A DNA stretch of 6,852 bases. Source: Gammaproteobacteria bacterium (lineage in GTDB: Bacteria > Pseudomonadota > Gammaproteobacteria > Pseudomonadales > Azotimanducaceae). Location of the stretch: NCBI GenBank assembly GCA_027295975.1, contig JAPUJX010000576.1, positions 1 to 6,852 of the forward strand, written 5' to 3'. Below are positions 1 through 6,747 of this stretch, piece after piece (position 1 is the first letter of the stretch; every line of letters begins with the position of its first letter). A model generated the notes under the pieces. That model was not told where the DNA came from. It saw only the letters and a program-made list of their open reading frames with translations, and did not search any database. The position numbers and the translations under genes were made by a program.

Positions 1-849
1 TGCAATACGGGCCGTTATGTAGATCCCGCGAATGCCGTTGAACTGGTGCAGGCGGGTGAGGAAGCGGGTTTCGAATCTGCCTGGACCGTCGAGCACACGG
101 TGGTACCGGCGGGTTACGAATCGACCTATCCATACTCCGCGGACGGGAAGATGGCCGGCGGTACCGACGACTTTCCGCTGCCGGATCCCATCGTATGGAT
201 GGCATACGTGGCCGCGGTAACGAGCACTATCAAGCTGGCCACGGGCATTCTGATCCTGCCCCAGCACAACCCCGTGATTACCGCCAAACAGATCGCAACC
301 CTCGACCGGCTCTCCGGCGGACGGGTTTTACTGGGCATCGGGGTTGGCTGGCTCGAGGAAGAGTTTCGTGCCCTGGGGGTTGAATTCGCCAATCGCGGAC
401 AGCGTACGGATGAGTACGTTGCAGCCATGCGATGTCTGTGGACGGAGCAAGCACCCTCGTTTCACGGCGATTTCGTGCAGTTCGAACGTGCCTACTGCCG
501 ACCACAACCCGAGCAGGGTTCGGTGCCGATTATCGTGGGTGGCCATTCGCGTGCCGCGGCACGGCGGGCGGGGCGAATAGGCGACGGTTTTTTTCCGGCA
601 CGCGGTCTCTCCGAAGAACTGGTTGCCATCGCCCGGGAGGCTGCCGTTGCCCACGGACGCGACCCCGAGGCCCTGGAAATCACCGCGAGCCTGCACGACG
701 ACCTGGAGGATATTCCCCGTCTCGCCGGGCTCGGTGTCTCGCGGCTGCTGGTACCGGTAACTCCCATGGCCGGAATGGGGAATACGATCAACGGTCCCGA
801 GGGAGCCCTGGCCTGGAAACAACATATCGAAAGGTTTGCCGATGCCTGA
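1..849 (+). CDS. LLM-class (luciferase-like) oxidoreductase, 5'-truncated
   Basis: The frame is open from base 1 to the TGA at 847-849, giving 282 residues; the true start lies left of the window. The first residues in view, NTGRYVDPANAVELVQAGEEAGFESAW, are the usual beta1-helix start of luciferase-like monooxygenases, so only about 8-10 residues are probably missing. The internal GTG at 46 is not a credible start because it would cut into this fold. Other family signs are EHTVVP (about residues 31-36), KLATGILILPQHNP (78-91) and SGGRVLLGIGVGWLEEEF (105-122), which matches the GGR-x-x-x-G-x-G-x-G-W signature, followed by GHSRAAARRAGRIGDGFFP (181-199). The fold is a TIM barrel binding FMN or F420. 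It most resembles the subgroup usually annotated as F420-dependent, but the flavin cannot be settled from sequence and FMN is plausible in a proteobacterium. Its last 8 bases overlap the next gene, which implies co-translation. The substrate is unknown. Confidence 0.9.
   Translation, partial: CNTGRYVDPANAVELVQAGEEAGFESAWTVEHTVVPAGYESTYPYSADGKMAGGTDDFPLPDPIVWMAYVAAVTSTIKLATGILILPQHNPVITAKQIATLDRLSGGRVLLGIGVGWLEEEFRALGVEFANRGQRTDEYVAAMRCLWTEQAPSFHGDFVQFERAYCRPQPEQGSVPIIVGGHSRAAARRAGRIGDGFFPARGLSEELVAIAREAAVAHGRDPEALEITASLHDDLEDIPRLAGLGVSRLLVPVTPMAGMGNTINGPEGALAWKQHIERFADA
830..834 (+). promoter_or_regulatory. Ribosome binding site deciding the hydratase start
   Basis: AAAGG lies 7 bases before the ATG at 842, inside the end of the upstream oxidoreductase gene. 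It supports ATG 842 over the in-frame TTG at 836, which would sit only one base after it. Confidence 0.6.
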
Positions 850-1603
850 TACGTTAATCGAAGAGTTGTGGCAGGGGGCGGTGAACGGCAGCTTCGAACC
901 CGGCGAGCGCGATGTAAGCCTGGTTGAAGGGCAAAAACTTCAGGTGGCACTGCAGGAACGATGGCGACAGGAAGGTTATGCAGTCGGGGGCTGGAAGCTC
1001 GGGATGACCTCGGGGCAGTCCCGGGACGTTTTTGGTGCCGGGGTCAGGCCATTCGGTTTTATCCTCGAGAAACGTATCTTGAGCTCTGGCGCCGAACTGA
1101 AATGTTCCGTCATCGGCAAAGCGGGAATTGAGAACGAGCTTTGTTTCACCATGGGCGCACCTCTCGGTGGCAACGCTGCTCGCGATGATGCCCTGAAGGC
1201 CGTGGAAAGCGTTGCGCCCGCATTCGAGATCAACCAGCGGCGCATCGTTGGACCAACATCCCCGGGAATGCGGATCGCCGACAATCTGTCAAACTGGGGT
1301 CTCGTCGTCGGCACATCCGTTGAAGTACCCGAAGACCTGACCGGGCTCGTGATCGTGCTCAGCGACTCCCTGAAGCTTGCGGGAAAACAAGAAATCGAAC
1401 GCGTCGCAGCCCTGGGTCATATAGACGATCATTTTACTTCCATAGCCAGATTAGCCCGGGAACTTGCCGAGCATGGGCTTTCGTTGAACGCCGGTGATCG
1501 AGTCATCACCGGCGCGTTCACCCGAACGCAACTCAGTCCTGGACGTTATACGGGCAGTTTTGGGTCACCCATCGGCGATGTGTCCGTTGAGGTGCAACCG
1601 TGA
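842..1603 (+). CDS. 2-keto-4-pentenoate hydratase / FAH-family protein
   Basis: The 253-residue protein starts at ATG 842, preceded by AAAGG; the start overlaps the upstream stop by 8 bases. It matches the MhpD-like branch of the fumarylacetoacetate hydrolase superfamily: cytosolic, divalent-metal enzymes that hydrate 2-hydroxypenta-2,4-dienoate-type acids, or decarboxylate 4-oxalocrotonate, in meta-cleavage pathways. VGGWKLGMTS (residues 48-57) corresponds to the family's V-x-G-x-K-[IL]-G-[LM]-T-S segment. Likely metal-ligand glutamates are E97 and E99 (GIENELCF) and E129 (APAFEINQRRI). MRIADNLSNWGLVVG (143-157) matches the family's ADN-x-S segment. Length is slightly below the roughly 260-270 usual for MhpD, and all three glutamates are present, so it looks active. 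Hydratase, decarboxylase and hydrolase members cannot be separated by eye. Its coupling to an LLM oxidoreductase and a 2-hydroxyacid dehydrogenase suggests late steps in breaking down a cyclic or unsaturated acid, which is inference. Confidence 0.85.
   Translation: MPDTLIEELWQGAVNGSFEPGERDVSLVEGQKLQVALQERWRQEGYAVGGWKLGMTSGQSRDVFGAGVRPFGFILEKRILSSGAELKCSVIGKAGIENELCFTMGAPLGGNAARDDALKAVESVAPAFEINQRRIVGPTSPGMRIADNLSNWGLVVGTSVEVPEDLTGLVIVLSDSLKLAGKQEIERVAALGHIDDHFTSIARLARELAEHGLSLNAGDRVITGAFTRTQLSPGRYTGSFGSPIGDVSVEVQP
1589..1594 (+). promoter_or_regulatory. Ribosome binding site for the GTG-started dehydrogenase
   Basis: GAGGTG lies 5 bases before the GTG at 1600, within the last codons of the hydratase gene. 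It supports the GTG start, whose bases form a GTGA overlap with the hydratase stop codon. Confidence 0.6.
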
Positions 1604-2565
1604 AAGTGCTCGTAATACCGGGGCTCACGTTACCGGAGGTCAGCGAAACGGATATCGACAGAATCCGGGTGGCTGCGGGTGCCGGGTCGGAGGTAATCGT
1701 GACGAGACAACGGGAAGCCACCAAACATGCTGGTGATGCCGAGGTTATCCTCGGCTTCGTTCCGGAATCGCTGTTTCATGCCGCACCAAAACTTCGCTGG
1801 GTGCACGCTATCGCATCCGGAGTGGATGCGTTTTTGTATCCGGAATTCGTCAACAGCAAGGTAATCCTCACCAGCGAGAAAGGTCTGGTTGGCGAACATC
1901 TCGCCGATCACGGCTTCGGATTACTGCTGATGCTGACGCGACAACTGGCGGCCGCCGACCGGATGGGGCCGGACAGCTGGAATCATCGTCCGGAGTTGCG
2001 CAGCGAGGAACTGGAACTAACGGGGCTCACCATGGGCATCATCGGATTCGGCGGTACGGGGCGTGCCATGGCCCGTCGCGCCGCGGCGTTCGGCATGAGC
2101 GTACGCGCCGTGGATCGAGACCCGGTTCCGTTGAGCCCCGAGGTTGCGACGGTGGAACCCGTTGACGACTTGAAGAAGCTGTTGGCGGGGTCGGATGTGG
2201 TCGCAGTCTGTTGTCCGCTTACCGTTGATACGTCCGGGATGCTGAATGCGGATACCTTCCAGCATATGAAACCCACGGCGTTCCTGGTCAATGTGACACG
2301 GGGAGAAGTCATGGTTGAAGCGGACCTCATAACCGCGCTCACCTCCGGGATTATTCGGGGTGCGGCCCTCGATGTTGTGCCCCGGGAACCGTTGCCGGCG
2401 GATAGCGAACTCTGGTCACTGCCGAATGTGGTCATGACCCCGCACACGGCGGGTGCGAGCCAATTTCGCGCGCATCGGAACCTGGAACGATTCATTGCCA
2501 ACCTCGAACGGCTGGGCCGGCAGGCGCCCTTGGAAGGCATAATCGATAAATCCCAGGGCTACTAG
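1600..2565 (+). CDS. D-2-hydroxyacid dehydrogenase family protein (NAD(P)-binding)
   Basis: This 321-residue protein starts at GTG 1600, sharing GTGA with the upstream stop, behind a good GAGG ribosome site. It belongs to the D-isomer-specific 2-hydroxyacid dehydrogenases, which interconvert 2-oxoacids and D-2-hydroxyacids in the cytosol. The Rossmann dinucleotide motif GFGGTG is at residues 149-154 (MGIIGFGGTGRAMA). An acidic residue, D172, ends the second strand (VRAVDRDP), which usually favours NAD over NADP. The family's catalytic triad is visible: R234 (LVNVTRGEVM), E263 (DVVPREPLP) and H282 (MTPHTAG). The N-terminal substrate domain has WVHAIASGVDAF (67-78), the usual substrate-loop region. 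Length is normal and no key residue is missing. The substrate cannot be named; glyoxylate/hydroxypyruvate reductase-like, phenyllactate-type and lactate-type members share these motifs. It is the last gene of the coupled left block. The lar genes downstream make a 2-hydroxyacid substrate linked to an NPN-dependent racemase an attractive possibility. Confidence 0.9.
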   Translation: MKVLVIPGLTLPEVSETDIDRIRVAAGAGSEVIVTRQREATKHAGDAEVILGFVPESLFHAAPKLRWVHAIASGVDAFLYPEFVNSKVILTSEKGLVGEHLADHGFGLLLMLTRQLAAADRMGPDSWNHRPELRSEELELTGLTMGIIGFGGTGRAMARRAAAFGMSVRAVDRDPVPLSPEVATVEPVDDLKKLLAGSDVVAVCCPLTVDTSGMLNADTFQHMKPTAFLVNVTRGEVMVEADLITALTSGIIRGAALDVVPREPLPADSELWSLPNVVMTPHTAGASQFRAHRNLERFIANLERLGRQAPLEGIIDKSQGY

Positions 2566-2613
2566 GCACGCCGGCGCGAGGTAACAACGGGCGTCGGGAG
2601 CCCATTCGACAGC

Positions 2614-2636
2614 CGAGATACCGCGGGGTACCCTCG
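2614..2636 (+). other. Imperfect inverted repeat in the 109-base gap
   Basis: The gap 2566-2674 holds no gene. CGAG (2614-2617) pairs with CTCG (2633-2636), and TACC (2619-2622) pairs with GGTA (2627-2630), around a GCGG loop with a small internal bulge. No T-run follows, so it is not a convincing intrinsic terminator. It may be a weak attenuating structure or chance in GC-rich DNA. Confidence 0.25.
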
Positions 2637-2674
2637 ACGGTGCGCCATTTTCACTCGTCATACTGGAAAGGCTA

Positions 2675-3907
2675 ATGAAACGCACGAATCCATCCAGCCG
2701 CCGCGGATTTCTTCGTCGCGGCGCTTTCGGCAGCCTCGCCGGGCTGTTTCCGTTTTCTCGTTCGAACGCGTCAACCGCTGTCGAACGATCATCGAAACAT
2801 GTGCAACGTTACGTACCCCTTGGGCGAACCGGTTTCCGGATCTCGGACATCACCTTCGGCTCGAGCCGGTTGCGCCGCGGCCAGGACGATCTCGTTCGCC
2901 ACGCCCTGGACCGGGGGGTAAACTATTTCGATACGGCAGACAGTTATACCAACGGCGCCTCGGAGAGAGTTATCGGTCAGGCCCTGGGCGGCGAACGAGA
3001 CAAGGTTTACATCGCCTCGAAAACCCATGTGTCGGCTGGCGCGTCTCGTCGATCCATCATGGGAAAACTCGAAGCGAGCCTGAAACGTCTGGGCACGGAC
3101 TACATCGATGTCTATTTCAATCATGCCGTCAACCGGATAGATCGACTCGAGAATCCCGAATGGTCCGAATTCGTGGACCGCGCAAAACAACAAGGCAAAA
3201 TTCGATTTGTCGGCATGTCCGGCCACGCCGGTAATCTGATCGAGTGTCTTGACCATGCGTTGGATGCCGACAGCGTCGATGTCCTGCTCGTCGCTTACAA
3301 CTTCGGCCAAGACCCCGCGTTTTACGACCGTTTTACCCGTTCGTTCGACCTTGTCGCCAAACAGCCGGATCTGCCCCGGGTGCTCGCAAAAGCCAAAACC
3401 AGAAACGTCGGCGTTGTGACCATGAAAACCCTCATGGGTGCGCGTTTGAACGACATGAGGCCTTATGAGAAAAACGGCGCGAGTTTTGCTCAGGCCGCTT
3501 TTCGCTGGGTGTTGTCCAATCCCAACGTGGATGCCGTAACCATTTCCATGACGAGTACCGCGCGAATTGACGAGTACCTCGGTGCCTCCGGAGTTTACGA
3601 GGTCAGCCAGCAGGAATTCGAACTGTTGAAAACTTACGCGCACCTGAACGGCGCCAGTTATTGCCGACATGCCTGCAACGATTGTGAGAGCGCCTGTCCC
3701 TATGGCGTGCCCATCGCCGACGTTCTGCGAACCCGCATGTATGCCACGGACTATCAGGACGTGCCTTTTGCGCGCAGCGAATACGCATTGTTGGGGGATG
3801 CCGCCGCCGCGTGCCTCGGTTGCTCGGGAAAACCTTGTCAGGGAGCATGCACACACGGATTGCCAATCGAGCAGCTTTGCGAGCCGACTCATCGGATGCT
3901 CGCGTAA
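2675..3907 (+). CDS. Tat-exported aldo/keto reductase with C-terminal Fe-S cysteine clusters
   Basis: The 410-residue protein starts at ATG 2675, preceded by GGAAAGG (2665-2671). The N-terminus carries a textbook twin-arginine signal, SRRGFLRR (residues 8-15), then a short hydrophobic stretch to about 27 and a possible cleavage site after SNA (30-32). Export of the folded protein across the inner membrane is predicted. From about 45 the aldo/keto reductase barrel begins (RYVPLGRTGFRISDITFGSSRL). The catalytic tetrad is visible: D86 and Y91 (FDTADSY), K116 (YIASKTH) and H150 (VYFNHAVN). The C-terminus adds two cysteine quartets: C330, C334, C337 and C341 (the last followed by Pro), then C380, C383, C388 and C392. 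This fits two [4Fe-4S] clusters, as in the ferredoxin-like tail of iron-sulfur aldo/keto reductases. The periplasm lacks free NAD(P)H, so the protein may carry a bound nicotinamide out with it, as known for Tat-exported glucose-fructose oxidoreductase, or pass electrons through its clusters. It ends 9 bases before larC, so the two are likely co-transcribed. The substrate is unknown. Confidence 0.88.
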   Translation: MKRTNPSSRRGFLRRGAFGSLAGLFPFSRSNASTAVERSSKHVQRYVPLGRTGFRISDITFGSSRLRRGQDDLVRHALDRGVNYFDTADSYTNGASERVIGQALGGERDKVYIASKTHVSAGASRRSIMGKLEASLKRLGTDYIDVYFNHAVNRIDRLENPEWSEFVDRAKQQGKIRFVGMSGHAGNLIECLDHALDADSVDVLLVAYNFGQDPAFYDRFTRSFDLVAKQPDLPRVLAKAKTRNVGVVTMKTLMGARLNDMRPYEKNGASFAQAAFRWVLSNPNVDAVTISMTSTARIDEYLGASGVYEVSQQEFELLKTYAHLNGASYCRHACNDCESACPYGVPIADVLRTRMYATDYQDVPFARSEYALLGDAAAACLGCSGKPCQGACTHGLPIEQLCEPTHRMLA

Positions 3908-3916
3908 TTAATTTGT

Positions 3917-5149
3917 ATGAACACTACGCTGTATTACGATTGTTTTAGCGGCATTTCCGGAGACATGCACATCGGGGCACTTGTCGATCTCGGGGTACCG
4001 GAAGACTATCTGCATGGCGAACTCGCCAAGCTCAGTGTAGCTGGAGAATTCACCCTCCGTCTCGAACGCGCCAGGAAGATGGGCATTACCGGCACCAAAG
4101 CGACGGTGAGCCTGCATACCGACGAGGCTACCCCTGTTCGTCACCTGAGCGAGGTCGAAGCGATTATTCTCAGTGCCGGGTACTCCCCCGGGGTCACCGA
4201 ACTCGCGAGCGGAATATTCCAGGAGATAGCCCTGGCGGAAGCGAAGATCCACGGTACGACAGTCGACAAGGTTCATTTTCATGAGGTTGGTGCGACCGAT
4301 TCGATCGTGGACATCATCGCTGCGGCCATCTGCCTGGACTGGATGGCCCCTGACCGTATTGTCTGCGGCACCGTGGAACTCGGTGGAGGCATGGTTCGCT
4401 GCGCACATGGTGTGATGCCGGTTCCAGCACCCGCAACGGCGGAAATTCTTTCCGGCGTGCCCTGTCACTATGGACGCGTCGAAATGGAAACCACCACTCC
4501 CACCGGCGCTGCAATTCTGAAACGAGCGGTGGATAATTTCTCCGTGCCGAACCATTTTGTGTCGAAGAAAATCGGTTACGGCATCGGTCAGAAGGATTTC
4601 TCGATCCCGAACGTGTTGCGCGTCATGTTGGGTGAAACCAGTGACGCCCTCGAAGCAGGTCCCTATGAGAGCGCAGCCAATCTGGAAATTGAATGTAATA
4701 TCGACGACATGCCGGCCGAAGCGTTCCAGCCCCTGCTGGAAGGGTTGCTGGCGAACGGCGCCAAAGACGTATTTCTGACACCCACGCTGATGAAGAAGTC
4801 ACGACCGGGGACAAAGGTGACCGTTTTATGTGCAAGGGATGAATTGGATGTGCTCAGTGAATTCCTCTTCAATAACTCAACGACAATTGGGGTGCGGATT
4901 CATGAAGTGCAGAAACGGATGTTGCCTCGAACCATCGAGAAGTTGACAACCCGTTATGGAGACGTTCGCGTCAAAATCGCATCTCTACCCAGCGGGCAGC
5001 GCAAGTGGAAGGTCGAGCACGATGATATATTGCAACTCGCTGGCGAAAGCGAGATCGAGTACCTGGAACTCAAACGCCTCATCGACCTGGAGATTGGCGC
5101 GAAGATCGAACTGACCAATGACAAAACGGCGGATCTGGAACATGAGTGA
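3917..5149 (+). CDS. larC: LarC, nickel insertion protein of nickel-pincer cofactor synthesis
   Basis: LarC is the CTP-dependent cyclometallase that inserts nickel into the dithiolated precursor, forming the nickel-pincer nucleotide used by lactate racemase-type enzymes. The 410-residue length is typical. Family marks are YYDCFSGISGDM at the N-terminus (residues 6-17), VHFHEVGATDSIVDI (119-133), ETTTPTGAAIL (191-201), IECNIDDMPAEAF (258-270), FLTPTLMKKSRPG (286-298) and TTIGVRIHEVQKRMLPR (322-338). Both halves that are split into LarC1 and LarC2 in Lactiplantibacillus plantarum, where frameshifting joins them, are here one uninterrupted frame. The loop often rich in histidines before HRHL is short here (LHTDEATPVRHL, 66-77), with only two histidines. 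The ATG at 3917 is chosen because it puts the conserved DCFSG motif in its usual place. No clear ribosome site precedes it: the 9-base gap after the reductase is A/T-rich, so translation may depend on coupling. Its stop overlaps larB. Confidence 0.96.
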   Translation: MNTTLYYDCFSGISGDMHIGALVDLGVPEDYLHGELAKLSVAGEFTLRLERARKMGITGTKATVSLHTDEATPVRHLSEVEAIILSAGYSPGVTELASGIFQEIALAEAKIHGTTVDKVHFHEVGATDSIVDIIAAAICLDWMAPDRIVCGTVELGGGMVRCAHGVMPVPAPATAEILSGVPCHYGRVEMETTTPTGAAILKRAVDNFSVPNHFVSKKIGYGIGQKDFSIPNVLRVMLGETSDALEAGPYESAANLEIECNIDDMPAEAFQPLLEGLLANGAKDVFLTPTLMKKSRPGTKVTVLCARDELDVLSEFLFNNSTTIGVRIHEVQKRMLPRTIEKLTTRYGDVRVKIASLPSGQRKWKVEHDDILQLAGESEIEYLELKRLIDLEIGAKIELTNDKTADLEHE

Positions 5150-5894
5150 TAGTTCCCGATCCGTGGAAGACATCCTCGAAGCCTTCAAGGGTGGTGACCT
5201 GAATCTCGACGCCGCCCTCGAAGAGATTCGCGGCTGCTACTTTCAGGATCTGGGACACAGCACCGTCGATCACGATCGGGAACAGCGCACGGGTGCCGCC
5301 GAAGTCATTTATGGCGAGTACAAGACTCCCGAACAAATTGCGGAGAAATTTCACGTTCTCGCGGAAGCCGGAAGAAACGTTCTTGCAACGCGGGTGAACG
5401 ACCGAGCGTTCGATGCCGTACGCGAGCGGGTTCCGGGCACGGAACATCACCCAACCGCCCGTATGATATCCTTGAAGCAGGTGCAGACGGACCGGCAGAG
5501 CACCGCCATTGCCGTTATCACCGCTGGCACTTCCGATCTCCCGGTGGCTGAAGAAGCGGCCATCACCGCAGAGTTTTACGACAACCCGGTTTTGCGGATC
5601 AACGATGTGGGGGTTGCGGGCGTGCACCGGCTGTTGGCGCGAATCGAGGAAATTCGCGAAACACGCGTCATCGTTGTCGTAGCCGGCATGGAGGGGGCGC
5701 TGCCAAGCGTGGTCGGCGGGCTTGTCGACAAACCGGTTATCGCGGTCCCCACCAGCGTCGGTTACGGCGCGTCGTTCAACGGTATTGCCGCCCTTCTCGG
5801 AATGTTGAACAGTTGTGCTTCAGGTGTGTCGGTAGTCAATATCGACAACGGCTTCGGCGCGGGTTTCCTCGCCAGTACGATCAACCGATTATAG
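5142..5894 (+). CDS. larB: LarB, pyridinium-3-carboxylate-5-carboxylic acid mononucleotide synthase
   Basis: LarB starts nickel-pincer cofactor synthesis: it carboxylates the pyridinium ring of nicotinic acid adenine dinucleotide and hydrolyses the phosphoanhydride. I favour ATG 5142 (250 residues, overlapping the larC stop by 8 bases, with GGA 8 bases upstream). An in-frame ATG at 5118 would add the residues MTKRRIWN, which do not resemble the family. The N-terminal helical part has LNLDAALEEIRG (20-31) and the conserved GAAEVIYGEYKTPEQI (51-66). The C-terminal half is the PurE-like (AIR carboxylase-related) domain: VITAGTSDLPVAEEA (125-139), NDVGVAGVHRLL (154-165), VAGMEGALPSVVGGL (180-194) and VIAVPTSVGYGASFNG (199-214). 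C225, in LNSCASGVSVVNIDNGFGAG, lies where the family's nucleophilic cysteine (Cys221 in L. plantarum) is expected. Nothing appears broken. The gene sits between larC and larE, with a 19-base gap to larE. Confidence 0.96.
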   Translation: MSDSSRSVEDILEAFKGGDLNLDAALEEIRGCYFQDLGHSTVDHDREQRTGAAEVIYGEYKTPEQIAEKFHVLAEAGRNVLATRVNDRAFDAVRERVPGTEHHPTARMISLKQVQTDRQSTAIAVITAGTSDLPVAEEAAITAEFYDNPVLRINDVGVAGVHRLLARIEEIRETRVIVVVAGMEGALPSVVGGLVDKPVIAVPTSVGYGASFNGIAALLGMLNSCASGVSVVNIDNGFGAGFLASTINRL

Positions 5895-5897
5895 AAG

Positions 5898-5903
5898 TAG
5901 GGA
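5898..5903 (+). promoter_or_regulatory. Ribosome binding site for larE
   Basis: TAGGGA in the 19-base larB-larE gap ends 10 bases before the ATG at 5914. The spacing is slightly long, but it is the only purine-rich site there and supports that start. Confidence 0.5.
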
Positions 5904-5913
5904 TTTTCCGATT

Positions 5914-6735
5914 ATGGACAGTCAACTGACCCGCAAACACAACGCCGTCAAGGACCAACTGAGTGGGTACGACAGCGTAATCGTCGCATTTTCCGGCGGT
6001 GTCGACAGCTCACTGGTGGCATATCTGGCGAACGAAGCACTTGGTGACAAAGCACTCGCAGTTACCTCCGGTTCCGCCAGCCTGAAACGCAGCGACCTGA
6101 TGCTCACCCGGGAACTCGCAGCCAAGTGGGGAATAAAACATCGGACCATCACCACCGACGAACTCACAAAAGCCGCCTATCGCGAGAATCCGACCAACCG
6201 ATGTTTTCACTGCAAGACGTCACTTTATGTCGCGCTGCGGGAGATCGCGGACCGCGACGGGTTCAGCGAAATACTCAACGGCACCAACTGTGACGATCTG
6301 GGCGACCACCGACCCGGATTGATTGCCGCGGACGATTACGGCGTCAAGTCTCCCCTCGTGGACGCCGGATTTACCAAACAGGATATTCGTCGACTCGCCG
6401 ATCATCTTGGCCTCGAAAACGCGCAGAAACCTCAGGCCGCATGCCTGTCCAGCCGCTTTCCATATGGGACCGCCATTAATGAGCAGCTTCTTTCGCAGGT
6501 GGAGCAGGCGGAAAACATTCTTTTCGAACTGGGTTTTACCCAATTTCGCGTTCGCCACCACGGCGAGGTCGCACGCCTGGAGCTGTTGCCCGTCGAGTTT
6601 CACAAGGTGATTGAACTGGGTTCGCAGATCGAGATTGCGATAAAAAAATGCGGCTACAAATATGTCGCCATGGATCTTCGCGGGTTCCGCTCCGGCTCGC
6701 TGAACGAAGGGATAATCGACGTGGTGCAGGTTTGA
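5914..6735 (+). CDS. larE: LarE, ATP-dependent sulfur insertase of nickel-pincer cofactor synthesis
   Basis: LarE adenylates the carboxylates of the LarB product and replaces them with thiocarboxylates, giving the ligand that LarC metallates. The 273-residue length is typical. The PP-loop ATP-binding motif is SGGVDSS (residues 27-33, within VIVAFSGGVDSSLVAYLA). Other family segments are ILNGTNCDDLGDHRPGL (120-136), CLSSRFPYGT (177-186), FRVRHHGEVARLEL (211-224) and YKYVAMDLRGFRSGSLN (248-264). C177 lies in the loop that holds the sacrificial Cys176 of L. plantarum LarE. In addition, C97 and C100 form NRCFHCK (95-101), a CxxC absent from the L. plantarum enzyme as I recall it. This three-cysteine set is associated with LarE forms that bind a [4Fe-4S] cluster and are not consumed in the reaction, so I predict that type here. 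C126 and C246 are further cysteines of unknown role. It is the last gene of the block, and repeats begin 13 bases after its stop. Confidence 0.95.
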   Translation: MDSQLTRKHNAVKDQLSGYDSVIVAFSGGVDSSLVAYLANEALGDKALAVTSGSASLKRSDLMLTRELAAKWGIKHRTITTDELTKAAYRENPTNRCFHCKTSLYVALREIADRDGFSEILNGTNCDDLGDHRPGLIAADDYGVKSPLVDAGFTKQDIRRLADHLGLENAQKPQAACLSSRFPYGTAINEQLLSQVEQAENILFELGFTQFRVRHHGEVARLELLPVEFHKVIELGSQIEIAIKKCGYKYVAMDLRGFRSGSLNEGIIDVVQV

Positions 6736-6747
6736 TTCGGTGCATGA

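Noticed and set aside
836..841. TTG at 836 as the hydratase start
   Set aside because: ATG 842 is in frame two codons later and sits 7 bases after AAAGG. The TTG would be one base from that site.
2634..2664. Sigma70-like promoter before the reductase (TCGACG, then CATACT)
   Set aside because: Each box matches only 4 of 6 bases, the spacing is 19, and a start near 2671 would leave the ribosome site outside the transcript.
2789..3892. A 367-codon open frame on the - strand inside the aldo/keto reductase gene
   Set aside because: The + strand reading has clear family motifs from end to end. The reverse frame shows no recognisable domain and is expected from codon bias in GC-rich DNA.
3908..4555. 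A 215-codon open frame on the - strand opposite larC
   Set aside because: It lies wholly opposite conserved LarC sequence, has no recognisable motif and is best taken as a shadow of that gene.
5118..5141. An upstream in-frame ATG for larB
   Set aside because: It would add the residues MTKRRIWN, which do not fit the LarB N-terminus, and would lengthen the overlap with larC to 32 bases. ATG 5142 gives a typical length and an 8-base overlap.
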